The position numbers were made by a program, and so were the translations under genes. The notes under the pieces are model-generated. The model searched no databases. It was not told the origin of the DNA and saw nothing but the letters and a program-made list of their open reading frames with translations. Shown piece by piece: positions 36,441 to 43,918 of a stretch of 64,000 nucleotides of DNA. Position 1 is the first letter of the stretch; every line of letters begins with the position of its first letter. This DNA comes from Actinoallomurus spadix (GTDB lineage: Bacteria; Actinomycetota; Actinomycetes; Streptosporangiales; Streptosporangiaceae): positions 124,001 to 188,000 of the forward strand of contig NZ_JAMXMX010000013.1 in the NCBI RefSeq assembly GCF_024055725.1. Direction: 5' to 3'.

Positions 36441-36823
36441 CGGCACCCGACCACTACGCCGCCGTCCGCTACCTCGTCGATGACGTTCAGACGGCCGTCG
36501 ACTTCTACACCACCCACCTTGGCTTCACCGCGGGCAGCAGTGCCGCTCCCGCTTTCGCCGACGTGGTCCGCGGGCCGCTGCGGCTGCTGCTGTCCGGGCC
36601 CGCCAGCTCAGGCGCCCGTTCCACCCCCGCCGACGCCGATGTCGCAGGCCGTAACCGCATCCACTTGATCGTCGACGACCTGGACGCCGAGATCTCCCGG
36701 CTGCGCGCAGCGGGCCTGCCGTTCCGCAGCGAGGTGGTGGCGGGCCCCGGCGGGCGCCAGATCCTGCTCGCCGATCCCGCGGGCAACCTGATCGAACTGT
36801 TCGAACCCGCCCGTCGGCATTAG
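36437..36823 (+). CDS. VOC-superfamily (glyoxalase/bleomycin-resistance) protein
   Basis: This encodes 128 residues with two beta-alpha-beta-beta-beta modules. Visible pieces are VRYLVDDVQTAVDFYTTHLGF, IHLIVDDLDAEISRLRAAG and QILLADPAGNLIELFEP; the last Glu is a metal ligand in many relatives. The ATG overlaps the preceding stop. It lacks the cysteine pair of the arsenical lyase ArsI, so only general VOC membership is claimed. Its stop codon TAG forms part of the TTAG target duplication of the adjoining element, so the element inserted exactly at its end without cutting the coding sequence. Confidence 0.85.
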   Translation: MTAPDHYAAVRYLVDDVQTAVDFYTTHLGFTAGSSAAPAFADVVRGPLRLLLSGPASSGARSTPADADVAGRNRIHLIVDDLDAEISRLRAAGLPFRSEVVAGPGGRQILLADPAGNLIELFEPARRH

Positions 36824-36866
36824 GCCGTGTCTGACAAATGGCCTTCGAGGGCCCGGCTTGTCCTAG

Positions 36867-37568
36867 CTAGCGGGCGAGATGCTGGAGCCAGTCGTGCAGG
36901 AGTGCGGTCTCGACGGGGCGGAGCGGGACGGTAGCTGGATCCGCCCCGCTGAGGGCGGCATCGAGCGCGAGGGCGCGAGCGGCGAGGGTCGGGTCTGGGG
37001 CTGGACTCGTGTCGGTGGTCAGGGCGTCTACGAGTGCTTCCCGCATGCGTGGTGAGACCTCTGGGTCGCGGTCGCTCTCGGGGATGCCGATCAGGGAGAG
37101 CGTGACGCCGGTCACCGCTGCCAGGGTGAGGTGGGCGGCAAGGACAGGCGGTACCCGTAGGCGGCCGTCGGAGGCGGCGCGGGTGAGGAATGTCATGAGG
37201 AGTTCCTGAGCCTCCCGCGCGGCGGGTGGGCGGCGGCCAGGGCGGTCGGTGCCGTACATCAGCAGGTAGAAGGCGGGGTGCTTCAGGCCGAAGTCGACGT
37301 GCATGTCCCATCCGCGGCGCATGTCGTCGACCGGGTCGCCGCTCGGCGTCAGAGTGTGCTTCTGGGCCAAGTACAGGTCGAAGGCGTGGATGGCCAGCGC
37401 CGAAAGGAGCCCGTCCTTGTCACCGAAGAGCTGGTACAAGGAGGCGGCCCGGATGCCGGCCGCCGCTGCGACGGCGCGGGTGGAGAGCGCCTGGGCGCCC
37501 TCCCGTTCCAGGAGTTCGGCTGCCACTTCCAGGATCTGTCGGCGACTGCGGGTCTTCGCATCATCCAC
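36867..37568 (-). CDS. TetR-family transcriptional regulator
   Basis: This encodes 233 residues. The N-terminal helix-turn-helix has ILEVAAELLEREGAQALSTRAVAAAAGIRAASLYQLFGDKDGLLSAL. The C-terminal ligand region includes HPAFYLLMYGTDRPGR and LAAHLTLAAVTGVTLSL. GTG at 37568 starts it. It is divergent from the aldo/keto reductase across 85 bp, so it likely regulates that gene. It lies inside the inverted repeats of the mobile unit, with its stop 30 bases from the left repeat. Confidence 0.9.
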   Translation of the reverse strand: MDDAKTRSRRQILEVAAELLEREGAQALSTRAVAAAAGIRAASLYQLFGDKDGLLSALAIHAFDLYLAQKHTLTPSGDPVDDMRRGWDMHVDFGLKHPAFYLLMYGTDRPGRRPPAAREAQELLMTFLTRAASDGRLRVPPVLAAHLTLAAVTGVTLSLIGIPESDRDPEVSPRMREALVDALTTDTSPAPDPTLAARALALDAALSGADPATVPLRPVETALLHDWLQHLAR

Positions 37569-37653
37569 GTTGCAATGCTACGCCATAAGGAGTAACACTG
37601 ATTCAGGCGGTGGTACGGAAAATAGCGTTACAGCGATACGGCGGGAGAGGTTG

Positions 37654-38532
37654 ATGAATCGTGTGGGATACGGCGCCATGCAGCTCGCGGGCCCTAAGGT
37701 CTGGGGATTCCCGGACGACCCGGAGGCGGCGCGGCGGGTGCTGCGCCTGGCCGTGGAACTGGGCGTGACCTTCTTCGACACCGCCAACGCCTACGGGCCG
37801 CGCACGGTGAACCAGCTGATCGGGCAGGCGCTGGGACCGATCCCCGAGGGCGTGATCGTGGGCAACAAGGTCGGCGCAGAGCGCGGCCCGGACAAGTCCT
37901 GGATCGTCGACGGCCGCCCCGAGACGGTCCGGCGGCAGGTCCACGAGGCCCTTACCGATATGGGAACGGACGCGAGCGAGCTGACCTACCTCCGACTCGT
38001 CGGCGACACCCCCGGCGCGCACCAAGACGTACCGCTGGAGGAGTCGCTCGGCGCACTCGTCGAGCTGCGAGACCAGGGACTGATCCGCCGCATCGGCCTG
38101 TCCGGCGCGTCCCCGCAGATGCTGGCCCGTGCCCAGCAGATGACCCCCATCGTGGCGGTGCAGAACCGTTTCAACCTGCTTGACCGCAGCGGCGTCCAGG
38201 TCCTCGCCGACTGCGAGACCCAGGGCATCCTCTTCATCCCCTACTTCCCGCTTGCCGCTGGGCGGCTGAGCGACCACCAGGAGCTGACCGGCCCGGCAGA
38301 GCGCCTGGGCGCCACATCGGCCCAGATTGCACTGGCCTGGCTGCTGCGCCGTTCGCCCTCCATGGTCGTCATCCCCGGCACGAGCAGTACCGACCACCTC
38401 CGGTCCAACATCGCAGCTTCCGAGGTTGCCGAACAGTTGACCGACACCGAGGTCGCGCGCCTGACCGGATTCGTCGACGAGTCGCAAGCGGCCCTCGGCC
38501 AGCCCACGCCTCCCGCTCAGAGCCACCGCTGA
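37654..38532 (+). CDS. Aldo/keto reductase
   Basis: This encodes 292 residues of the AKR TIM barrel. Its N terminus GYGAMQLAGP, AVELGVTFFDTANAYGP (catalytic Asp and Tyr), KVGAERGPDKSW (Lys in strand 3) and the cofactor segment VVIPGTSSTDHLRSNIAAS are visible. The catalytic His normally near residue 120 is replaced in the stretch LTYLRLVGD, so activity on carbonyls may be altered. The start ATG 37654 has GGGAGAGG upstream. It forms a regulator/enzyme pair with the TetR gene within the mobile unit. The substrate is not predictable. Confidence 0.87.
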   Translation: MNRVGYGAMQLAGPKVWGFPDDPEAARRVLRLAVELGVTFFDTANAYGPRTVNQLIGQALGPIPEGVIVGNKVGAERGPDKSWIVDGRPETVRRQVHEALTDMGTDASELTYLRLVGDTPGAHQDVPLEESLGALVELRDQGLIRRIGLSGASPQMLARAQQMTPIVAVQNRFNLLDRSGVQVLADCETQGILFIPYFPLAAGRLSDHQELTGPAERLGATSAQIALAWLLRRSPSMVVIPGTSSTDHLRSNIAASEVAEQLTDTEVARLTGFVDESQAALGQPTPPAQSHR

Positions 38533-38545
38533 ACAAGGGTCCCGG

Positions 38546-39155
38546 GGATGTCGCTATCGGCCCTCGGTGGACTCCACGATCAACGAGCACATCAGCACGC
38601 CGCCGGCGCCCGTAAAAGGGGAAGCCGACGGGGACGAACTGGCGGATTCGGAACGCTCGGCGACGTGGCAGGCCCTCGGCCGGTCCCGGGGCGGTCTGAC
38701 GACCAAAGTCCACCTGGCCGTCGACGGCCGCGGCCTCCCACTCGCCCTGGTCCTCACACCGGGCAACGTCCACGACGCCACCATGGTCGAAGCGGTGATG
38801 GATGCGGTCCGCATCCCGCGCGTGGGCAAGGGCCGGCCCCGTACCCGCCCGGACAGAGTCCTGGGCGACAAGGCGTACTCGTCCCGGGCCATTCGGGCGT
38901 GGTGCAGGCGTCACGGCATCGCCGCCACCATCCCGGAACGTCGAGACCAGCAGGCCAATCGGCTCCGCCGGGGCTCCAAGGGAGGCCGTCCGCCCGTCTT
39001 CGACGCACAGGCACCGCAACGTCGTGGAGAGAGGCTTCAACCGGCTCAAACAGTTCCGCGCCGTCGCAACCCGCTTCGACAAACTCGCCACCCGCTACCG
39101 GGCCGGACTCGAACTCGCCTCACTCATCCTGTGGCTCCGCCAACCAGCATCGTGA
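38546..39155 (+). pseudogene. IS5-family DDE transposase remnant, truncated and frameshifted
   Basis: The three catalytic residues are each recognisable but in shifting frames: Asp in VDSTI, then RAHQHAAGARKRG in another frame, back to ALGRSRGGLTTKVHLA and GDKAYSSRAIRAW (second Asp), and finally NVVERGFNRLKQFRAVATRFDKLA (Glu) after another shift near 39000. The N-terminal domain, about 100 residues, is absent, the remnant starting only about 14 bases after the reductase stop. The last codons are followed at once by the right inverted repeat. The protein cannot be functional as read, unless the shifts are sequencing errors or programmed slippage at the AAAAGGGG run (about 38612-38619). Confidence 0.88.
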
Positions 39156-39201
39156 TCATTGTCAGACACGGCTTAGTTCCCCCGCACGGCCGCGGCCGCT
39201 C

Positions 39202-39316
39202 GGATCGGGAACGCCTGGCCGAGGCGGACGTACAGGCCGTGGCCCTCGACGATCTCCTCGAAGCGGTACGCCTCGTCCGGCCTTCCAGGACGGCGAGCAC
39301 GCCCGGCTCACCGCGC
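39202..39316 (-). pseudogene. Scrambled remnant of the FtsK/EssC-like gene 3' end
   Basis: Bases 39202-39244 match 46381-46423 with about four changes. Bases 39238-39316 match 46694-46773 with a few changes and one missing base. Both parts have the same orientation as the intact gene. The roughly 270 bases between the two matches are missing, with a short shared G-T/C-C-G-T/C-GGCC at the junction. The decoded pieces are GEPGVLAVLEG and VRLGQAFPI, corresponding to the end of the third ATPase domain and C terminus of the 1497-residue protein. Confidence 0.8.
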
Positions 39317-39372
39317 TGCCACGCATGCCGGGGCCTACGAGTCCCGGCCGCGCGTGACAGTACCTCCCTGGG

Positions 39373-40281
39373 TCAGAACGTGACCCAGCGCTGATCATCG
39401 CCGGTCCGGATGGATCGCAGCCGTCGTCGCAGCTCCCGCAACGACTCTTCATCGGCATGCGCGTTGCGTAGTAGGGCGGTCAGAGTGCTCAGTTCACGGA
39501 TGTCCTTGAGCACTGAATAGCCGGACCACGTGGTGATGTCATGACCGTACGCCGCGATGAAGGCGTCACGGTCAGCTTCCGGCAGGCCGAAGCGGACCGC
39601 GGCCAATGTCGGAACCAGATCCATCTCGCGGGGACCCCAGCTGACCGAATCCCAGTCACTCAAGACGACGCGTGCGCCATCGCGAAGGACGTTACCGCGC
39701 CACGCATCTCCGTGGATCATCCCGGGTGGCAACGAGAAGTCGAGGCACTCGTAGTCTGCGATCAGCCGGCGGCACCGGTCCAGCAGCCAGCTCCGCTCGG
39801 ATTCGGTTATGGCGCAGCTGAGTTCAGCAGCGCGGCGCACAGAACGCAGCGGCTGGTATCGGCGCAGAGGAAGCTCGGGCAGGGGAAGGCTGTGCAACTG
39901 CCGGAGAAGGCGTCCCAGATCGGCGGCTGTCGGAGGTTCACCTTCTTGGGGCAGATAATTCCAGAAGGTCACGACGCAATCGTGAGCTTGGAGCGGCTCG
40001 TCGATGAGCGGCGTCACCGTGGGGAAGTCGTACGTGGCAGCAAGCCACTTGGTCACAGATAGCGCTCTTGCTGCCGTGTCGATCGTGCGAGGAGAAGTAG
40101 CCCGCGCGACCCGTGCTACGGCGCCCGCTTCGGGCAGGTGGTAGACGGCACTCGCGAACAGGCGGATCAGGCGGGCGCCGAGTGTGCTCACCTGCGCCGC
40201 GGCGCACGCGGCTCGAAGGGCGTCGGTGCTTCTGGCCTCGAAGTTTCCGTCCTCAGGTGGGGTGAGAGGTCGGGCATGCAT
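39373..40281 (-). CDS. APH-family phosphotransferase
   Basis: This encodes 302 residues with the kinase-like aminoglycoside/choline phosphotransferase fold. The catalytic loop is MIHGDAWRGNVLRDG (Asp and Asn), and the metal-binding Asp lies in VVLSDWDSVSWGPREMDL. The N-terminal lobe has FASAVYHLP and later DCVVTFWNYLP, the hinge. Start ATG 40281 has GGAGG 5 nt upstream. Such proteins phosphorylate antibiotics, choline, homoserine or sugars; nothing in the sequence fixes the substrate. It sits in the accessory island between the gene remnant and the tRNA-Thr half. Confidence 0.87.
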   Translation of the reverse strand: MHARPLTPPEDGNFEARSTDALRAACAAAQVSTLGARLIRLFASAVYHLPEAGAVARVARATSPRTIDTAARALSVTKWLAATYDFPTVTPLIDEPLQAHDCVVTFWNYLPQEGEPPTAADLGRLLRQLHSLPLPELPLRRYQPLRSVRRAAELSCAITESERSWLLDRCRRLIADYECLDFSLPPGMIHGDAWRGNVLRDGARVVLSDWDSVSWGPREMDLVPTLAAVRFGLPEADRDAFIAAYGHDITTWSGYSVLKDIRELSTLTALLRNAHADEESLRELRRRLRSIRTGDDQRWVTF

Positions 40282-40340
40282 ATCAGCCTCCAAGGTCGCT
40301 GGCAGAGTCCGGACGGCTGTGGACGTGCGTGAGCCTGACG

Positions 40341-40380
40341 CGTAATGAAGAGGCCGTCGGTTCGATTCCGACAGGCAGCT
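40341..40380 (+). other. tRNA-Thr(CGT) 3' half, probable attachment-site remnant
   Basis: The 40 bases read as the 3' half of a tRNA from the anticodon onward: CGT-AA, stem TGAAG, variable AGGCC, T-arm GTCGG-TTCGATT-CCGAC, acceptor AGGCAGC and discriminator T. No matching 5' half (acceptor GCTGCCT, D-arm, stem CTTCA) precedes it. Identity that begins at the anticodon loop and runs to the 3' end is the classical crossover segment of tyrosine integrases. The tRNA's own terminator follows. Confidence 0.75.
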
Positions 40381-40386
40381 CGTCCA

Positions 40387-40421
40387 TGAAGAGGGCGTCT
40401 CCCCAGGAGACGCCCTCTTCA
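40387..40421 (+). terminator. Terminator of the tRNA-Thr half
   Basis: A perfect 16-bp stem (TGAAGAGGGCGTCTCC at 40387-40402 with its complement at 40406-40421) closes a CCA loop. It begins 7 bases past the tRNA 3' end. Confidence 0.88.
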
Positions 40422-40535
40422 TCCTCCCGCGCGTACGCGACAGCTGGCAGCGCGGTTGCACCACCAGTTGCAGTCGGCCGGTGGCACCATGATCACTGGT
40501 GTCTGCTGCGCTCTAAAGGCAGCGCACGCCAGGGA

Positions 40536-40820
40536 TCACGAGCGGTCACCGGCCAGGGTCGGGGAAGTGGCTGACCGGACGTTCCGGTGCGGGGGTGCAG
40601 GGGCGCCCAGCGTCCAGTGCGCGCCTTGGCGTGGGTGGGGCCATGGCCAGGACTGTGCGTGGATGATCGCGCCGGTCAGTTGTTCGGGATCTGCCGCTTC
40701 GACGAGCCGCCAGCCGGCAGGGGGCGGTATAAGGGCCCACCAGGAGCGCGTGCGGTGGCCGTACCATAGGATCAGTCCGGGGAACCGTCGCCGTAGCGTC
40801 GCGGTCGGGTCACCTGCCAC
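40536..40820 (-). CDS. Small hypothetical protein of accessory type
   Basis: This encodes 94 residues beginning (GTG) with AGDPTATLRRRFPGLILWYGHRTRSWWALIPPP. The pattern LRRRFPG-x-LWYG and WWAL recalls short proteins often found next to DNA-binding proteins in streptomycete accessory DNA, usually without known function. Its start overlaps the stop of the 96-residue gene upstream by 11 nt, so the two are translated together. No signal or membrane segment is visible. Confidence 0.6.
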   Translation of the reverse strand: MAGDPTATLRRRFPGLILWYGHRTRSWWALIPPPAGWRLVEAADPEQLTGAIIHAQSWPWPHPRQGAHWTLGAPAPPHRNVRSATSPTLAGDRS

Positions 40821-41100
40821 GGGGCCCGCGCCTGACGTCGCGCGTCTTGAGGTATTCCGTGATACGTGTCGCCGCGCCCGCAGGGTCGTCGATCTCGTGG
40901 TGCTCGTAGTCGTCGCGACGCCAGACGAACGATTCGCCTGAGGTATCGATTTCGACCCATACCTTTGGGTCAGTCAGTTCGTGTCGCACCGACAACGCCG
41001 GACGTGCGTCGCTCAAAGCGACACGGACCCCACAGGCGGCCAGTTCTCGGCAGAGTGCGACCAGCGCGTTGAGCTTTTGCTTTTGGTCTGGTTCGTGCAC
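40810..41100 (-). CDS. Small hypothetical protein
   Basis: This encodes 96 residues starting at GTG 41100, with GAGGGG 6 nt upstream. The sequence has an N-terminal helix (QKLNALVALCRELAACG) and then a beta-rich part with VWVEIDTSGESFVWRRDDYEHHEIDDP. No known domain is recognised. It is the first of a two-gene unit and divergent from the regulator at 41292 across 191 bp. Confidence 0.65.
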   Translation of the reverse strand: MHEPDQKQKLNALVALCRELAACGVRVALSDARPALSVRHELTDPKVWVEIDTSGESFVWRRDDYEHHEIDDPAGAATRITEYLKTRDVRRGPRGR

Positions 41101-41291
41101 CTTGACCCCTCTTTGTGGACGTCGACCCGGCGCCATAAGTGGTGTTCATGCCGCCGGTTCAGCTCTCTGCGAGCCTTGCGGAGGGGGTGTTGCAGCGCGG
41201 TGCCGCGCCTACTTCATCTCGGCCTTCTTGATATCGATTCGCCTCATCTCTGTCTCCTCCGGTGTTACATTCGCTGGGACGGGAGGCGGAT

Positions 41292-42245
41292 ATGACTACT
41301 TCGTCGGTGCGACTGAGGACTCTCTTGTGGGAACGTCATTGGCAGACCCATCGGACTTTCAATGCCGAATATGACAAAGCAGCCCGGAAAGTCGATCCGT
41401 CACTTGTCGGCACAGGGCCGAGCCGTGCCCAGCTGCATCGCTGGACGGCTGGCCAGGTCAAAGGGCTGCCCTACTCCGATCACTGCCGGGTGCTGGAGAA
41501 GATGTTCCCCGGATGGACCGCGGAACAGCTATTCGAGCGGCTCGACGGGGACCAGGACGCGGACACGCACGAATGCAGACGAGAGGCCTCCAACCCGGTT
41601 CCGCCAACCGCCGGCCTTCCAATCGCTACGGCGGTAGCCACGCCACCGATCAACATCCGGCCCTACGTCGAGGCAGCCTTCGATTGTGAACACGTCGCGA
41701 TCGACTTCTTCGGCCTGTCCGGCGAGACGCTGCACGGCGTCATTCAAGAACCACTCGACAAGATCCGCACCGGCCAGCTCAAACCGCGGAGCCTCGCACT
41801 GCGCATCCTCGTGCCCGATGTGTCCAAGCCGATGGCCGTACCGTGCCGCAGTGAGGACCTGGGCGATGACCCGGAGTTCCGCGAGCGCACGAGTCGGATC
41901 ATGCTGCGCCACGGGCAAGCCATCCTGGACTCGGTCGAGGAACTGGCCGACCTAGGCATCCTCGACAGCGCCAAGGCCGAGATCCGCGTTCACGACTGTC
42001 CGCCGCTGTTCAAACTCTGCATCGTGAACAACGAAGAGGTCTTCTTCGGTTTCTACCCGATCAGGCAACATGTCGTGCAGATCCAGGGCACACCGCATCA
42101 CATGTTCGACCTGATGGGGAAGGAAGCAAGCTTGTTCCGACACACCGTCCATGACGGCTCAGCCGTCGGGGCACAGTACGTCGCCCAGGCCCGCCAGTGG
42201 TTCAACACCGTCTGGGAGACGATCAGCCGCGAGTTCACCGGATGA
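41292..42245 (+). CDS. XRE-like DNA-binding regulator (accessory type)
   Basis: This encodes 317 residues. The N-terminal 75 residues (LRTLLWERHWQTHRTFNAEYDKAAR, PSRAQLHRWTAGQVKGLPYSDHCRVLEKMFPG) have the layout of XRE-like actinomycete regulators. A C-terminal domain of about 190 residues contains FFGLSGETLHGVIQEPLDKI and SLALRILVPDVS with HGQAILDSVEELADLG, probably a ligand or effector domain (a PLD-like or toxin-like role is not shown). Start ATG 41292 has GGGAGG upstream. Its stop overlaps the following HAD gene (ATGA). Such regulator/HAD pairs are common in Streptomyces; the signal is unknown. Confidence 0.75.
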   Translation: MTTSSVRLRTLLWERHWQTHRTFNAEYDKAARKVDPSLVGTGPSRAQLHRWTAGQVKGLPYSDHCRVLEKMFPGWTAEQLFERLDGDQDADTHECRREASNPVPPTAGLPIATAVATPPINIRPYVEAAFDCEHVAIDFFGLSGETLHGVIQEPLDKIRTGQLKPRSLALRILVPDVSKPMAVPCRSEDLGDDPEFRERTSRIMLRHGQAILDSVEELADLGILDSAKAEIRVHDCPPLFKLCIVNNEEVFFGFYPIRQHVVQIQGTPHHMFDLMGKEASLFRHTVHDGSAVGAQYVAQARQWFNTVWETISREFTG

Positions 42246-42949
42246 CCCCGCCCCGTACTGCCCTGGCCGAGGTCCTGGCCCGCAGCCGGTATCTGCTGTT
42301 CGACTTCGACGGCCCCATCTGCGGCATCTTCTCCGGACTGCCCGCCCCCACCATCGCTGCCCACCTACGCGACCTGGTCACGGCAGAAGGCGTCAAGATC
42401 ACGGGTGTCGCCGCAACCTCCGGTGATCCGTTCGACGTGTTGCGTTACGCCGCGACCATCAGCCCCGACCTCACCCAGACCGTCGCGGACGGGCTGCGTG
42501 CCGTGGAGCTCCGCGCCGTCGAGGTAGCCGACGCCACCCCACACGCCCGACAGGTCATCGAAGCGGCCCATAATGACGGACGCGCCATCGCCGCCGTCAG
42601 CAACAATTCCCGGCAAGCAGTCGCGCGCTACCTCACGACCGCCGGCCTCGCACCACTGTTCACTGCCATCATCGGCCGCACCGAACCAGACCCCCGGCTG
42701 CTCAAACCCGACCCCCACCTGATCGGGCAGGCCGTCAAGGAGCTGAGTGCGGCGCCCGCCGACTGTGTCCTGATCGGCGACTCCCTCAGCGACATCGAGG
42801 CAGCACACAACGCCGGAACGCCCAGCATCGGCTACGCCAACAAGCCCGGCAAACTCGAACGCTTCACCACCGTCGGAGCCGACGCCGTTATCACAGACAT
42901 GGCCGAACTCATCCCGCACCTCACCAGGCGGCAGCCCGCTACCGACTGA
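42242..42949 (+). CDS. HAD-superfamily hydrolase
   Basis: This encodes 235 residues. The nucleophile loop is LLFDFDGPICGIFSGLP (the DxD reads DFDG), motif II is in AVSNNSRQAV, motif III Lys in LLKPDPHLIGQAV, and motif IV DS..DIEAAHNAG. This is the phosphoglycolate-phosphatase-like branch with a helical cap. It starts at ATG 42242, coupled to the regulator. The substrate is not known; it may act on a signal handled by the regulator. Confidence 0.9.
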   Translation: MTPPRTALAEVLARSRYLLFDFDGPICGIFSGLPAPTIAAHLRDLVTAEGVKITGVAATSGDPFDVLRYAATISPDLTQTVADGLRAVELRAVEVADATPHARQVIEAAHNDGRAIAAVSNNSRQAVARYLTTAGLAPLFTAIIGRTEPDPRLLKPDPHLIGQAVKELSAAPADCVLIGDSLSDIEAAHNAGTPSIGYANKPGKLERFTTVGADAVITDMAELIPHLTRRQPATD

Positions 42950-43918
42950 CGGGAAATAGCAAGACACCGCCGCGAGCACCAGACAAGACAGCAGCGCCCC
43001 AGGGGGCGAAACGGCTAGACCTGTGTCAGGTCTTGGGACCTGTGTGACAGATCCGGCTCCGGAGGTGGGTGACACTCCGGCGTGATGATCTGTCGTTCTT
43101 GTTCTGGCCTGACGCTACCGGGTCTGAGGCTGAGTGGTCAGCCAGCCCACGGGTGTGGGCCTTGCTCCAATACGGCGAGGGGTGCTGGCTCGTGGGTTGG
43201 CCACAGGTCGAGCCGATAGAGGAAATGATCGCCGTACTCGGAGTCGTTGCGCCCCAACCGATGCGGAACGCCGCTAAAAACCGTAGGCCAGCCCACCGGA
43301 AGGTCGCCCGTTCTCCCCGCTGCGTGAGCCTCCCAGCCGTGCCCGCCGTATCAACGCCAGGCCGCGACGCGGTCGGCAGAGCCGAAGCCTTGACGCACCG
43401 GGCACGGCCGGAAGACATCGCAGCTACGCGGAGAACAGGGGAGGAAGAGGAGCGACCGCGAAGGCCGTAACGATCGCAGTGGATGGTTGCGCAGCCCACG
43501 GAGTCGGGGCGATCGCTGCGGCCCCCGCTTCCGTTCCTCGGGCCGTGACCGGCCCTGCGGTACGGGTCGGGGTTGCCCTCGAATAACCGGGGAGCGGCGG
43601 ATAGCAACCGACGCCTGCGGCAGGCACACGCCCGGCACCCTCTACCTCGGGACAGGCACCGCGAACAGGGCTGTTGTCACTCCTAAAACGTGGAAGGTCG
43701 GCGGTTCGACCCTGCCTCTGCCCGCCACCATACTTGATCTGCGGGCAGACCTCGGAGCGAACTCGCCTGGGTTTTTCTGGCGGCCACGGCACGATAAGCC
43801 AGCCGGGGAGATGCAGCACCGAGGCACAGGAGATAGCTCTCACGGCGTTCTAGTTCAGCTTGATGCTGTCGACGTCCGAGGACTTCCGCTTGCTCACTTT
43901 CTGGATTTTCCCTTCGTG
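42950..43918. other. Accessory region without a recognised gene
   Basis: These 969 bases hold no frame I can assign. An open frame at 43069-43470 (+) reads DDLSFLFWPDATGSEAEW and then loses any domain-like pattern. A tRNA-like remnant lies at 43648-43727 and a small palindrome GACCTGTGTCAGGTC at about 43018-43032. GC content falls towards the right end. Confidence 0.6.
43648..43727 (+). other. Degenerate tRNA-like remnant with encoded CCA
   Basis: The 3' part is tRNA-like: T-arm GGCGG-TTCGACC-CTGCC (one G-T pair), acceptor strand TCTGCCC, discriminator G and encoded CCA at 43725-43727. A possible 5' acceptor GGG(A)CAGG is found at about 43648. The anticodon region forms at most four pairs and no D-arm is clear, so it is a remnant or attachment-type fragment and not a working tRNA. 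Confidence 0.4.

Larger units (their letters stand above)
36820..39176. mobile_element. IS5/IS427-like unit carrying TetR and aldo/keto reductase genes
   Basis: Perfect 14-bp terminal inverted repeats GCCGTGTCTGACAA (36824-36837) and TTGTCAGACACGGC (39159-39172) are each flanked by TTAG (36820-36823 and 39173-39176), a target-site duplication. The 2349-bp interior has, from left, a TetR gene, an aldo/keto reductase gene, and a disrupted IS5-type transposase whose end abuts the right repeat. A simple IS5-group element is about 0.9 kb, so the unit appears to have captured passenger genes by losing the front of its transposase, or formed from two copies. Both repeats and the duplication are read directly; the history is inferred. 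Confidence 0.8.

Noticed and set aside
36437-36823. ArsI-type arsenical lyase
   Set aside because: The VOC protein lacks the cysteine pair needed by ArsI; only proximity to the ArsR-ArsC gene suggested it.
40341-40380. Complete functional tRNA-Thr
   Set aside because: The acceptor 5' strand, D-arm and 5' half of the anticodon stem are missing.
43026-43607. Coding gene on the minus strand
   Set aside because: The translation is basic with scattered short motifs and no domain; codon-position bias is not that of a real gene here.
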